A stretch of DNA of 64,000 nucleotides from Candidatus Pseudobacter hemicellulosilyticus (GTDB lineage: Bacteria > Bacteroidota > Bacteroidia > Chitinophagales > Chitinophagaceae), in contig CP119311.1 of the NCBI GenBank assembly GCA_029202545.1, positions 1,736,001 to 1,800,000 of the forward strand, given 5' to 3'. The translations under genes were made by a program, and so were the position numbers. Positions 35,325-44,087 of this stretch are shown one piece after another (position 1 is the first letter of the stretch; the number at the start of each line of letters is the position of its first letter). Below the pieces are notes generated by a model. That model saw nothing but the letters and a program-made list of their open reading frames with translations. It was not told the origin of the DNA and did no database searches.

Positions 35325-38150
35325 TTATTTGCTCAGGTACATACTCCTGTCTTTGTACAGCTGGCGGAAGTAAGGATCACGCAGGTCCTTAATGAAACGG
35401 ATGGCTTCGCCAGTCGATTTCATCTCAGGCCCCAGCTCCTTGCTCACGCCGGGGAATTTGTCAAAGCTGAACACCGGTTCTTTGATAGCATATCCTTGCA
35501 GCCTTTTCACAAACTTGAAGTCGCGCAGTTTGCTGGCGCCCAGCATCACTTTGGTAGCCACATTCAGGTAAGGGATCTGGTAGGCCTTGGCAATGAACGG
35601 GGTGGTCCGGGATGCCCGGGGGTTGGCCTCAATCACATACACCATGTTGTTCTTGATGGCAAACTGGATATTGATCAGCCCTTTGATATTCAGTTTGAAG
35701 GCAATCTTGCGTGCATATTCCTCCATGGTTTCCACAATCAGCGGAGAGAGGTTGAACTGGGGCAGCACAGCGTTACTGTCGCCGCTATGGATACCGGCAG
35801 GTTCAATATGCTCCATCACACCCATTACATGGAAATCTTCACCGTCGCAGATGGCATCGATCTCGGCCTCCTGGCAGCGGTCCAGGAAGTGGTCAATCAG
35901 GATCTTGTTACCGGGGATATGTTTCAGCAGGCTGACTACCGCTTTTTCCACTTCCTCGTCGTTGATCACGATCCGCATCCGCTGGCCACCCAGTACATAG
36001 CTGGGACGGACCAGTACAGGATAGCCCACTTTATTGGCTACCTCCACGGCTTCGTCCACTGTATAGGCAGTACCATAATCAGGATAAGGAATGCCCAGCT
36101 CCTTCAGCATATCGCTGAAACGGCCGCGGTCTTCCGCTATGTCCATATTATCAAAGGAGGTACCAATGATCTTAATGCCTTTCTCCGTCAGGCGCTCGGC
36201 CATCTTGAGGGCGGTTTGTCCACCCAGCTGCACAATCACTCCGTCCGGCTGCTCCAGCTCAATGATCTCCCAGAGGTGCTCCCAGTATACCGGTTCAAAG
36301 TAAAGCTTGTCGGCCATATCGAAGTCGGTAGAAACAGTCTCAGGGTTACAATTGACCATGATGGCCTCGTAACCGCACTCTTTCAGAGCCAGCAGACCAT
36401 GCACGCAGCAGTAGTCAAACTCAATACCCTGGCCGATCCGGTTGGGACCGGAACCCAGTACAATTACTTTCTTCCGGTCGCTGCGTTTGCTTTCGCTCTG
36501 GTTACCGGTTTCAAAAGTGGAGTAGAAATAAGGTGTTTTGGCCTCAAATTCCGCGCTGCAGGTATCTACCATTTTATATACGCGGGTGACGCCGGCGGCT
36601 TTCCTTTTCTCGTAGATATCTTCATCCTTGCTGCCGTCCTGCATGATCAGGGCAATCTGTGCATCACTGAAGCCCAGGTCCTTGGACATTTTCAGCAGTT
36701 CAGTGGGCAGAGTGTTCAATTTGAATTTCGCAATTTCCTTCTCCATGTCCACGATCTTGCGGATCTCGTTCACAAACCAGCGGTCAATACCGGTGGCCTT
36801 GGAGATGGTGCTTACAGAGATGCCGAGCATGAGGGCATCCTTGATACGGAAGATGCGATCCCATTTCGGAATCTTGATATATTCCAGCAGTGCTTCAGCA
36901 TGCATCTGGCTTTTGCCGTAGTAGCCGAGGCCAACAGCATTGTTCTCCAGGCTCTGGCAGGCTTTCTGAATGGCTTCGGCAAAGCTCCGGCCAATGGCCA
37001 TTACTTCACCCACACTCTTCATCTGCAGACCAAGGGTATCGTTGGCGCCTTTGAACTTGTCAAAGTTCCAGCGGGGCATTTTCACAATTACATAATCCAG
37101 GGCCGGCTCAAAGTAAGCGGACGTGGTTTGGGTGATCTGGTTTTTCAGTTCATCCAGGTTATAGCCGATGGCCAGTTTAGCGGCAATTTTGGCAATGGGA
37201 TAACCCGTGGCTTTGGAGGCCAGGGCGGAAGAGCGGCTCACACGGGGGTTGATCTCTACGGAGATCAGTTTTTCGGTGGCCGGGTCCATGGCGAACTGTA
37301 CGTTACAGCCGCCGGCAAAATTGCCCAGGCTGCGCATCATCAGGATGGCCATGTTGCGCATTTCCTGGAAAGCACTATCGCTGAGGGTCATGGCGGGAGC
37401 TACGGTAATGGAGTCGCCGGTATGCACACCCATGGGATCCACGTTCTCAACGGTACAGATAATAGCTACGTTATCGTTCTTATCGCGCAGCAGCTCCAGC
37501 TCGTATTCTTTCCATCCCAGCAGGGCTTTTTCTACCAGCACCTCGTGGATGGGAGAAGCTTTCAGACCCTTGTCCAGGGCTGCTTCCAGCTCGCTCTTGT
37601 CGTGAACAAAACCGCCGCCGGTACCACCAAGGGTAAAGGATGGGCGGATAACGAGGGGGAACCCGATCTGCTGGGCAAATTCCTTTCCTTCCAGCAGGGA
37701 GTTGGCTACTTTGGAATCAGCCACAGGGACGCCAATGTCCACCATCAGTTTCCTGAACTTTTCCCTGTCTTCAGCGGTGTCAATGGCTTCCACGTCCACG
37801 CCGATCAGCCGTACATTGTATTTTTCCCACACGCCCAGCTCGGCAGCCTCTTTGGTGAGGTTGAGCGCTGTTTGTCCACCCATGGTGGGCAGAACTGCAT
37901 CGATCTGGTTCTCTTCCAGGATCTGTTCCAGGCTTTCTACCGTCAGTGGGAGCAGGTACACTTTGTCGGCCATCATGGGGTCGGTCATGATGGTAGCCGG
38001 GTTGCTGTTGATCAGGATCACTTTGATCCCTTCTTCCCGGAGACTGCGGGCAGCCTGGGAGCCGGAATAGTCAAATTCACAAGCTTGTCCGATAATAATG
38101 GGGCCTGAACCGATAATTAGCACTGATCTGATAGAACTGTCTTTTGGCAT
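35325..38150 (-). CDS. carB: Carbamoyl-phosphate synthase large subunit, short form
   Basis: This 941-residue enzyme makes carbamoyl phosphate for arginine and pyrimidines. It shows two ATP-grasp halves, each opening with the GSGP..IGQ..EFDY signature (near residues 14 and 547). The usual protein has about 1070 residues; here the chain ends soon after GPEMKSTGEA, so the C-terminal MGS-like allosteric domain (binding UMP, ornithine) is absent. The stop is followed at once by a good terminator, so this is a natural short form rather than a frameshift. carA is not in the window. Confidence 0.93.
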   Translation of the reverse strand: MPKDSSIRSVLIIGSGPIIIGQACEFDYSGSQAARSLREEGIKVILINSNPATIMTDPMMADKVYLLPLTVESLEQILEENQIDAVLPTMGGQTALNLTKEAAELGVWEKYNVRLIGVDVEAIDTAEDREKFRKLMVDIGVPVADSKVANSLLEGKEFAQQIGFPLVIRPSFTLGGTGGGFVHDKSELEAALDKGLKASPIHEVLVEKALLGWKEYELELLRDKNDNVAIICTVENVDPMGVHTGDSITVAPAMTLSDSAFQEMRNMAILMMRSLGNFAGGCNVQFAMDPATEKLISVEINPRVSRSSALASKATGYPIAKIAAKLAIGYNLDELKNQITQTTSAYFEPALDYVIVKMPRWNFDKFKGANDTLGLQMKSVGEVMAIGRSFAEAIQKACQSLENNAVGLGYYGKSQMHAEALLEYIKIPKWDRIFRIKDALMLGISVSTISKATGIDRWFVNEIRKIVDMEKEIAKFKLNTLPTELLKMSKDLGFSDAQIALIMQDGSKDEDIYEKRKAAGVTRVYKMVDTCSAEFEAKTPYFYSTFETGNQSESKRSDRKKVIVLGSGPNRIGQGIEFDYCCVHGLLALKECGYEAIMVNCNPETVSTDFDMADKLYFEPVYWEHLWEIIELEQPDGVIVQLGGQTALKMAERLTEKGIKIIGTSFDNMDIAEDRGRFSDMLKELGIPYPDYGTAYTVDEAVEVANKVGYPVLVRPSYVLGGQRMRIVINDEEVEKAVVSLLKHIPGNKILIDHFLDRCQEAEIDAICDGEDFHVMGVMEHIEPAGIHSGDSNAVLPQFNLSPLIVETMEEYARKIAFKLNIKGLINIQFAIKNNMVYVIEANPRASRTTPFIAKAYQIPYLNVATKVMLGASKLRDFKFVKRLQGYAIKEPVFSFDKFPGVSKELGPEMKSTGEAIRFIKDLRDPYFRQLYKDRSMYLSK

Positions 38151-38186
38151 GTTGATTTACGCGATTTTTTTTAAAAACAAATTGCG

Positions 38187-38194
38187 CAAAAGTA
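38187..38194 (-). promoter_or_regulatory. -7 box TACTTTTG of carB
   Basis: The minus strand has an exact TAnnTTTG match 36 nt before the carB ATG. No TTTG is present at the ideal -33 distance. Confidence 0.5.
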
Positions 38195-38712
38195 AGGCAG
38201 CAGCAGGAATTTTTCGGAGAATTTTTCAACATACCCGGAAGAGCCGCCACTATGGCCCTTTTCAGGCGGGCAACGGCCTGCTGGTCAGTCGCCGTCAGGG
38301 GGCAAAGGCTGACCCGTAGTTAGACAGGGCGGAGGATCCGGGACCGGGGCAAAAACTGTTTTTGGCATAGGTAGGCCGCCGGAAAGGCACAGATCCCAGG
38401 CGTGGAGGAAGCCGTATGGTTTGGGCCTGCGCCTGCCTCTTGCAGGAATGAGCTCAGGGACCTGGGAGAATGAGCTGAACCGGCTTCAGGAGCTGTAGCT
38501 GCCTGTAGCAGGAATGGCTCCTTACTGACAGGAAAGGATGTCAGGTCAGAAACCCCCTCGGCTGTCAGTCCGGGCATAGCGTCAGGCGGGAACTGTTGAT
38601 CGTCTTCGGGAATAGGAAGCTGCCGCGGTCACAGGAGGCTCTATATAAAGGTGAAGGTTTTGTCCAGGTCCCTGACTGCAGGGATACCGTGCCGGGTAAC
38701 CAGTACTTGCCA

Positions 38713-38876
38713 AATACAAATTTGGGACGAACCATAGGCTGGCAAACAAACCCCCGCAGGGTGTGATAGCTGGTCCGTGGACATGGCCTGATTTTCTGAA
38801 TACAGCTGTTTGGACGAACCATAAGCCGGCAGACAAACTCTTGCTGGTTGGTAACGCGATCTGCTGGCATGACCCT
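38713..38876. repeat. Two imperfect 86-bp tandem units
   Basis: Units start at 38713 and 38799 with AATACA. The core GGACGAACCATA followed by GGCA and ACAAAC is shared, 24 of 27 positions; the rest of each unit has diverged more (TGCTGGTTGGTAA versus AGCTGGTCCGTGG). Confidence 0.65.
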
Positions 38877-38883
38877 GGGGCAT

Positions 38884-38913
38884 AAAAAAACCTCCGCGCA
38901 GGCGCAGAGGTTT
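38884..38913 (-). terminator. Terminator of the small membrane protein gene
   Basis: On the minus strand AAACCTC/GAGGTTT plus an inner GCGC/GCGC pair form the stem, followed by seven T. Confidence 0.85.
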
Positions 38914-38937
38914 ACTTGCCGGAGGGGCAAAATATAA

Positions 38938-39150
38938 TTAATTGTGAAAAGCAGCTATTTCAATGTCATCCAACGGGACACCACCCTGCCGCTTCAGCTT
39001 GCGTTGCTGAGCCAGGTGACGCTTCTCTTCAAAACTTGTTTTGACCCTAAACAGCCATTTCTGTTTCGCAACAGCACCTTTGAAGAGCCCTACTATTGAT
39101 CCTACTGTGATAGACAGTAGCAAAACCAGCCTGTTAATCGTTGTTTTCAT
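38938..39150 (-). CDS. Small membrane protein, unknown
   Basis: This 70-residue frame (MKTTINRLVLLL) has one N-terminal hydrophobic helix (about 7-27) and then a basic, probably helical tail (FEEKRHLAQQRKLKRQG) that ends in an acidic patch. I do not recognise it. The terminator 25 nt downstream on the same strand and the clean ATG support a real gene. Confidence 0.55.
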   Translation of the reverse strand: MKTTINRLVLLLSITVGSIVGLFKGAVAKQKWLFRVKTSFEEKRHLAQQRKLKRQGGVPLDDIEIAAFHN

Positions 39151-39524
39151 AACCTACAGTTGTAAATGTTATACCATCTGATTTCCCTTTCTTTTATAGA
39201 CAATTTATATACGCCAAACGCTGTACCGGAGTTTATCAAAATGCCTACTACTAAGTGGGTATTTTTCTCCTTTTATCGTCCTGTTTCAAACTGTCCGTTA
39301 TATCCCGGAAATCCTTTCTATTCTACAAGTCAGGCGGGGCCTGGTTTTTCCCGGATGGTAACCCGTCCGCCCTTGTTCTACTCTTTATTCCCATTCCCGT
39401 GCCGGGTAACCTTTTACCGGGCTATTTTAATAGTAGTTTAATATTGATCCCTGACAGCTTTGCTGCTCCCAGACCGAAACCCTTAGTTTTGCAGCCTGGC
39501 ATAACAATAACATAATCCATCTCC
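39151..39524. other. 374-bp upstream region of the M23 peptidase gene
   Basis: No gene is seen. The region is pyrimidine-rich on the plus strand and ends with a consensus promoter (39459-39491) for the peptidase gene. Confidence 0.6.
39459..39491 (+). promoter_or_regulatory. Consensus Bacteroidota promoter of the M23 peptidase gene
   Basis: TTTG (39459-39462), a 21-nt spacer and TAGTTTTG (39484-39491) match TTTG-N21-TAnnTTTG. Transcription should begin near 39497, 28 nt before the ATG. Confidence 0.8.
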
Positions 39525-41237
39525 ATGCGACTATTGGTGATCGTTCTATTACTGGCGGGCGGGCCGCTCGCCGCACAGGTATTCCCCGCAACGGATTATC
39601 CCCAGGGATATTTCCGTAACCCCCTGCTGTTCCCCATCAGTCTCAGCGGGAATTTCGGGGAACTCAGGCCCAATCACTACCATATGGGGCTGGACCTGAA
39701 AACAAAGGCCGTGGAGAACCAGCTGGTGCATGCTGCCGCAGATGGCTATATCGCCCGCATCAAGATTGAACCCGGAGGCTTTGGCAGGGCCATCTATATC
39801 AACCATCCCAATGGCTTCACCACCCTCTATGCCCACCTGAACAATTTTTATCCCGCCCTGGAACAATGGCTCAAAGAACAGCAGTACCAGCAACAGTCCT
39901 GGAAACTGGAGCTGCAGCTGAGGCCCGGGCAGTTCCCGGTGAAAAAGGGCGACTTCATCGCTTACAGCGGTAATACCGGTGGCTCCCAGGCGCCACACCT
40001 GCATTTTGAAATACGCCGCACAGCCGATGATGTGAACCTGAACCCGCTGCTGTTCGGCTTTCCACTCACCGATAACGTACCGCCCCGACTGATGCGACTG
40101 AGCGTGTATGACCGCGACAAGGGTATCTACGAGCAGTCGCCGCGTATCTTCCCGGTAAAAGCAGCCGGTGGTAACCAGCATACCAGTACCCCTGCCCTGA
40201 TCACGCTGTCCACACCCCGGGTCAGCTTCGGGATTGGGGCGTGGGATACCCATACCGGTTCAAGTAACCTGAATGGGATCTTTGAATCCGTGCTGTATGA
40301 CAATGAGCGTCCCATCGTTGGCTTCCGCATGGATGTTATCAGCTATAATGATACACGCTACCTGAACGCCCATATCGATTACCGGACCCGTGCCGGCGGC
40401 GGTCCCTGGCTCCAGCAGCTGTTCAGCCTGCCGGGGTATATCAACTCCATTTATGGTGGAGACCAGAACGGTATTGTGGACCTCAGCGATGGCGCCGTCC
40501 ACAACATCCGGATAGATGTGAAGGATGCCGATAAGAACCTGTCGGTGCTTAGTTTCAAAGTGCAGTACAAAGCGCCTGCAAGCCCTGCCCCTGCAACGGC
40601 CAGGGGAACCGGTAAACAATTCTATCCCCTGATGCTGGATGGCTATGAAGCCAGCGATTGCGAATTTTACATCGGTGAACGCTGCCTCTATGATTCGGTA
40701 TTTATCCGCTATAGCCAGTCGGCAGCCAGTAGTCCTTCTGTTGTGTCTGCCGTGCATTCCATAGGCGCAAATTACATTCCGTTACAGGAAGCATACCTGA
40801 TAAGGATCAGGCCCGGCAGGACTTTATCTCAGGAAGAACGCCTGCGCACGGTCATGCAATGGTATGCAGGAGCCAAAAAGGATGTGCAGAAAGTGGAATG
40901 GCAGCAGGAATGGGCGCATGCAAGATTCCGGGATTTCGGGTCCTACCAGCTGGTAATAGACCAGACGCCGCCCGTCATTGTTCCCTCGGGCTTCAATGAC
41001 GGGTCTGATCTGTCCAAAGCCAGCCGGATCGTTTTTACGGTGACTGACAACCTGGGCAAATTCAAAAATGTTAAAACCTACCTGGATGGCCAGTGGCTGC
41101 GCTTCACTAACGACAAGGGCCGTACTTTCATTTATCAGTTTGATGAAAGATGCCCCAGGGGAGCGCATGAGCTGACCATTACGGCCGAAGATGAGGCCGG
41201 CAATTCCACCACCAAAACCTACCGGTTTACCCGGTAA
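39525..41237 (+). CDS. Secreted M23 family metallopeptidase
   Basis: This 570-residue protein has a signal peptide (MRLLVIVLLLAGGPLAAQ) and an M23/LytM domain at about 40-180 with zinc residues in NHYHMGLD and HLHFEI. The rest (about 190-570) is a series of beta-rich segments that look like Ig-type modules, ending in an EDEAGNSTTKTY strand. Such enzymes cut peptidoglycan cross-links or activate amidases in the periplasm. It has its own promoter; bcp follows at 15 nt. Confidence 0.9.
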   Translation: MRLLVIVLLLAGGPLAAQVFPATDYPQGYFRNPLLFPISLSGNFGELRPNHYHMGLDLKTKAVENQLVHAAADGYIARIKIEPGGFGRAIYINHPNGFTTLYAHLNNFYPALEQWLKEQQYQQQSWKLELQLRPGQFPVKKGDFIAYSGNTGGSQAPHLHFEIRRTADDVNLNPLLFGFPLTDNVPPRLMRLSVYDRDKGIYEQSPRIFPVKAAGGNQHTSTPALITLSTPRVSFGIGAWDTHTGSSNLNGIFESVLYDNERPIVGFRMDVISYNDTRYLNAHIDYRTRAGGGPWLQQLFSLPGYINSIYGGDQNGIVDLSDGAVHNIRIDVKDADKNLSVLSFKVQYKAPASPAPATARGTGKQFYPLMLDGYEASDCEFYIGERCLYDSVFIRYSQSAASSPSVVSAVHSIGANYIPLQEAYLIRIRPGRTLSQEERLRTVMQWYAGAKKDVQKVEWQQEWAHARFRDFGSYQLVIDQTPPVIVPSGFNDGSDLSKASRIVFTVTDNLGKFKNVKTYLDGQWLRFTNDKGRTFIYQFDERCPRGAHELTITAEDEAGNSTTKTYRFTR

Positions 41238-41252
41238 GCGATCAACTATTGT

Positions 41253-41723
41253 ATGATTACATTGCAACCGGGCGATAAAGCGCCCGCCTTTAAAGGAAAG
41301 GACCAGAACGGTCAGACCATCCAGCTCAGCGATTATAAAGGGAAAAAACTGGTCCTGTATTTCTACCCCCAGGATGATACCCCGGCCTGTACCACACAGG
41401 CCTGTAACCTGCGCGACAACTATGCCCTGCTCAGAAAGGAAGGTTTTGAAATTGTAGGCGTCAGCCCTGATGAAGAAGCAAAACACAAGAAGTTTGAGAC
41501 CAGACATTCGCTACCCTTTACCCTGATTGCAGACCCCCTCAGGAAGATCATTGAAAAATACGGGGTATGGGGAGAAAAGCAGCTGTACGGCCGGAAGTAC
41601 ATGGGGCTTCACCGTACCACGTTTGTGCTGGATGAGAAAGGGATCATCCGGAAGATATTCCTGCGCCCTAAGAATAAGCAGCATGCGGAAGAGATCATTG
41701 CGGCCTGGAAAGAATTGGAATAA
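41253..41723 (+). CDS. bcp: Thioredoxin-dependent thiol peroxidase (Bcp/PrxQ)
   Basis: This 156-residue peroxiredoxin reduces hydroperoxides. The peroxidatic cysteine is in DDTPACTTQACNLRD, with the second, resolving cysteine five residues later (C-x4-C), the PrxQ type. It follows the M23 gene at 15 nt and is probably co-transcribed with it. Confidence 0.95.
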   Translation: MITLQPGDKAPAFKGKDQNGQTIQLSDYKGKKLVLYFYPQDDTPACTTQACNLRDNYALLRKEGFEIVGVSPDEEAKHKKFETRHSLPFTLIADPLRKIIEKYGVWGEKQLYGRKYMGLHRTTFVLDEKGIIRKIFLRPKNKQHAEEIIAAWKELE

Positions 41724-41738
41724 GTGCTGATTAACGGA

Positions 41739-41894
41739 TCAGTGGCCAGATGGAAGGAGAACCTGCTGCTTAGGGGTAATGAGTAAATCAAGTAACCGTT
41801 CGACCATAAGCCAGAAGTATAGTGATTGGATGAATATCAATAGAATAAACAACAGGTTACGATGTTTTTCTGTGAAGATGAATTTTTTAGTCAT
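41739..41894 (-). CDS. Small single-helix membrane protein, unknown
   Basis: ATG at 41894 opens 51 codons (MTKKFIFTEKHRN) with one hydrophobic helix (LLFILLIFIQSLYFWLMV). It starts 26 nt after the stop of the coiled-coil gene and could be its small partner. A longer frame reaching 41999 overlaps that gene and is less likely. Confidence 0.5.
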   Translation of the reverse strand: MTKKFIFTEKHRNLLFILLIFIQSLYFWLMVERLLDLLITPKQQVLLPSGH

Positions 41895-41920
41895 AAGTAA
41901 TAGTTTATTAATAGACTTCT

Positions 41921-42493
41921 TTACTGCAATTTTTCTATAATCAAAATGACAAAGCCGCTTCCGGTTGCAATCATTGTAATCCACAATCCTATCGTCCATT
42001 TGTGCAACGCTACTTTCGCTTTCTCCAATTCAGTCTTGCTTGTCTCAAGCGCTACCTTACTGGCAAATGAGTCCACTGCATATTTTTTAAACTCCTGCAT
42101 CTCCAGATTTGCATGCGCAAACTGATGATCTGTGGAAAGTTTATGCTCCCGTAGTTCTGTCCGCATAAGCGCAAATTGGTGATCTGTGGATAGCTTGTGT
42201 TCCCGCAGCTCCCTGCTTTGCTCCTGTATCTCTGTTCGCAGTTCCGTGAACTGCTCCTTCATTTCCGCCCGGAGTTCCCTGGTTTGTTCCCGCATTTCCT
42301 GCCTCAGCATATTGGTCTGCTCCCGCATCTCCATTCTCAATGATTCTGTTAAGGAATGTGCCGTGCCAGCCGTCCTTTCAGTGACAATCGTATTCATTTC
42401 CATGGCTGCCGCCGCTGCATGGCTCTCCGGCAATCCCACCAGGTTACGGAACATGGAGTACAAACGGATGTCAATGTGATTTTCGTGTTTCAT
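41921..42493 (-). CDS. Coiled-coil protein with C-terminal membrane anchor
   Basis: This 190-residue protein begins with an IRLYSMFRNLVGLPESHAA head, continues with a long heptad-like coiled coil (about 45-160) rich in MREQ and LRAEM units, includes two 18-residue tandem repeats (REHKLSTDHQF), and ends in one membrane helix (TIGLWITMIATGSGFVILII). It resembles DUF1640-like coiled-coil anchors but I cannot name the family firmly. It would hang a rod on the membrane by its C-terminus. Function unknown. Confidence 0.75.
   Translation of the reverse strand: MKHENHIDIRLYSMFRNLVGLPESHAAAAAMEMNTIVTERTAGTAHSLTESLRMEMREQTNMLRQEMREQTRELRAEMKEQFTELRTEIQEQSRELREHKLSTDHQFALMRTELREHKLSTDHQFAHANLEMQEFKKYAVDSFASKVALETSKTELEKAKVALHKWTIGLWITMIATGSGFVILIIEKLQ
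42115..42222 (-). repeat. 54-bp tandem repeat inside the coiled-coil gene
   Basis: Two units of 54 bp start at 42115 and 42169 (GCGCAAA.TG.TGATCTGTGGA) and encode the repeated 18-residue segment. Confidence 0.75.
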
Positions 42494-42619
42494 ATACTAT
42501 CGGATATAAATGTACGAATGTATTTCACTGTAAAGGTAATCCTTACACGAAATATTGATCCTGCGCAAGAGGCCTTTTTACCCCATACCAGGTACCGTTT
42601 TTATCCCATAAAAAAACTG

Positions 42620-43402
42620 TTAGAAAACCCATTCAATCTCGCCTACGGAGAACTGGCGCTCCAGGGTATCCCTGGTCAGCAGGCGGCCATCGGAAGAAAC
42701 GCCGGTAATAGTGGTCTCAAAGATGCGGCTGTCTTTTTTCAGTCGGACAGTTTCCCCCAGCTTGTAAAGCGCCTGCCGGTAATCGGTGAGCAGGGACTGT
42801 GCGTCCCCATTGACCAGTTGCTCCCAGCGGTGGCTCAGCCGGGTGCAAAGGTCCTTTGTCAGTACCAGGACATCAAAATCCTTCCCCGTGATCTGTTTCA
42901 GGGAAACGGGGTTGCGGACGCCTTCGGCGAAGCTGGTCTGGTTGATATTGATCCCCATCCCCGCAATAGCCCAGGACCAGGCCCCTTCCGGGCCGCTGTC
43001 CTCACCTTTTGCCAGGTGCCGGTTTTCGATCAGGATGCCTGCTGCCTTTCTGTCACGCCAGTAGAGGTCGTTGGGCCATTTTACCCGGGTTTCATCCCCG
43101 GCATGGATTTTAAAGAAATCATAACAACCCAGGGCAATGGCGGCCGACAGCAGGAACTGGCTGCCGGCGGGCAGGGCGCTTGTTTGCAGGGCAATGCTGA
43201 GCAGCAGGTTGTCTCCGGGGTTGGTGACCCAGGTTTTGCCTCTTTGCCCCCGCCCGGCGGTTTGTTCCATAGCCAGCCAGGCGGCCCCATGGCCGGCCAG
43301 GCCGGAACGTACCTGGGCCATGGCATAGTTGTTGGTGCTGTCAACGGATGAAAGCACGGTCAGCGGCTTGCCCAGGGGCTGGAAGATAGCGGGATGTGGC
43401 AA
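42620..43402 (-). CDS. birA: Biotin--[acetyl-CoA-carboxylase] ligase, monofunctional
   Basis: This 260-residue enzyme attaches biotin to carboxylase subunits. It shows the biotinyl-AMP loop GRGQRGKTWV and the VKWPNDLYW motif. It begins directly in the catalytic domain with no winged-helix repressor domain, so it is a class I ligase without a regulatory role. It is divergent from rsfS, with a 164-bp shared upstream region. Confidence 0.93.
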   Translation of the reverse strand: MPHPAIFQPLGKPLTVLSSVDSTNNYAMAQVRSGLAGHGAAWLAMEQTAGRGQRGKTWVTNPGDNLLLSIALQTSALPAGSQFLLSAAIALGCYDFFKIHAGDETRVKWPNDLYWRDRKAAGILIENRHLAKGEDSGPEGAWSWAIAGMGININQTSFAEGVRNPVSLKQITGKDFDVLVLTKDLCTRLSHRWEQLVNGDAQSLLTDYRQALYKLGETVRLKKDSRIFETTITGVSSDGRLLTRDTLERQFSVGEIEWVF

Positions 43403-43566
43403 AAGATTCCTATTTTTGAACAGAAGCGAAATTAGTCATTCAGCGTGAACGAATAACGCTTTCAGGCGTTTAGGGTTTTTTGACAAAAAACCGGGAAAAA
43501 CCTGATCATTCTGACCGGCTTCACCCTATCTTTAAAATATAATTGATCATTAAAACGTCTTGATTA

Positions 43567-43971
43567 TTGGAACAACTGTCAATGTTAGCTACCCGTCGTA
43601 AGCGAAATAGTGTAGCGCGGTTAACAAAGAATTCGAAGATCATCAAAGCCATCATCCACGCCATTCAGGAAAAAAAGGGCAGCAATATCGTTTCCCTTGA
43701 CCTCCGAAAGATTTCCGAAGCAGTTGCTGATTTTTTCATCATATGCGAAGCCGGCAGTTCGCCCCAGGTAAGGGCTATCGCCGACTTTGTACAGGACCAT
43801 GTTAAAAATGTAACTGGTGAGGCCGCCTATCACTATGAAGGACAGCAGGGAGGACAATGGGTACTGGTGGACTACGTAAACGTGGTTATACATATCATGT
43901 TACCGGAAACCCGGAAGTTCTATAAACTGGAGGAAATGTGGAGCGATGCAGCGGCAGACGAGCACAATTAA
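43567..43971 (+). CDS. rsfS: Ribosome silencing factor RsfS
   Basis: This 134-residue protein blocks 50S-30S joining by binding L14 when nutrients are low. The family pattern is clear (KIIKAIIHAIQEKKGSNIV, ADFFIICEAGSSPQVRAIAD, WVLVDYVNVVIHIMLPETRKFY). The start is either TTG at 43567 or ATG at 43582; the family does not decide. ftsH follows by 116 nt with its own promoter. Confidence 0.95.
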   Translation: MEQLSMLATRRKRNSVARLTKNSKIIKAIIHAIQEKKGSNIVSLDLRKISEAVADFFIICEAGSSPQVRAIADFVQDHVKNVTGEAAYHYEGQQGGQWVLVDYVNVVIHIMLPETRKFYKLEEMWSDAAADEHN

Positions 43972-43993
43972 ACCAGGCTTTTATCCATAAACG

Positions 43994-44022
43994 ATTGAAA
44001 TTCTTAGCATAATTTATATTTG
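43994..44022 (+). promoter_or_regulatory. Probable ftsH promoter
   Basis: TATATTTG (44015-44022) is an exact -7 match. ATTG at 43994-43997 is a near -33 box with a slightly short 17-nt spacer. The ATG is 66 nt downstream. Confidence 0.55.
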
Positions 44023-44087
44023 CAGGTTGGTTTTTGAACAATTTAGCCGTATAATTATTAATTAGAAAAAGCGAAGCAACAACTAAT

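Larger units (their letters stand above)
38151..38937. other. 787-bp gap with degenerate repeats
   Basis: Several short frames exist on the minus strand, but none has a family-like composition or a good start, so I call no gene. The right half carries an imperfect tandem repeat (38713-38876). The carB promoter is at the left end and the terminator of the next minus-strand gene at the right end. Confidence 0.5.

Noticed and set aside
35277..38108. 943-codon open frame on the plus strand
   Set aside because: It is wholly antisense to carB. The long frame results from codon bias on the true strand; the translation has no motif.
38320..38930. Short overlapping minus-strand frames in the gap after carB
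   Set aside because: They overlap one another in different frames and have no plausible start or family; similarity among them comes from the 86-bp DNA repeat.
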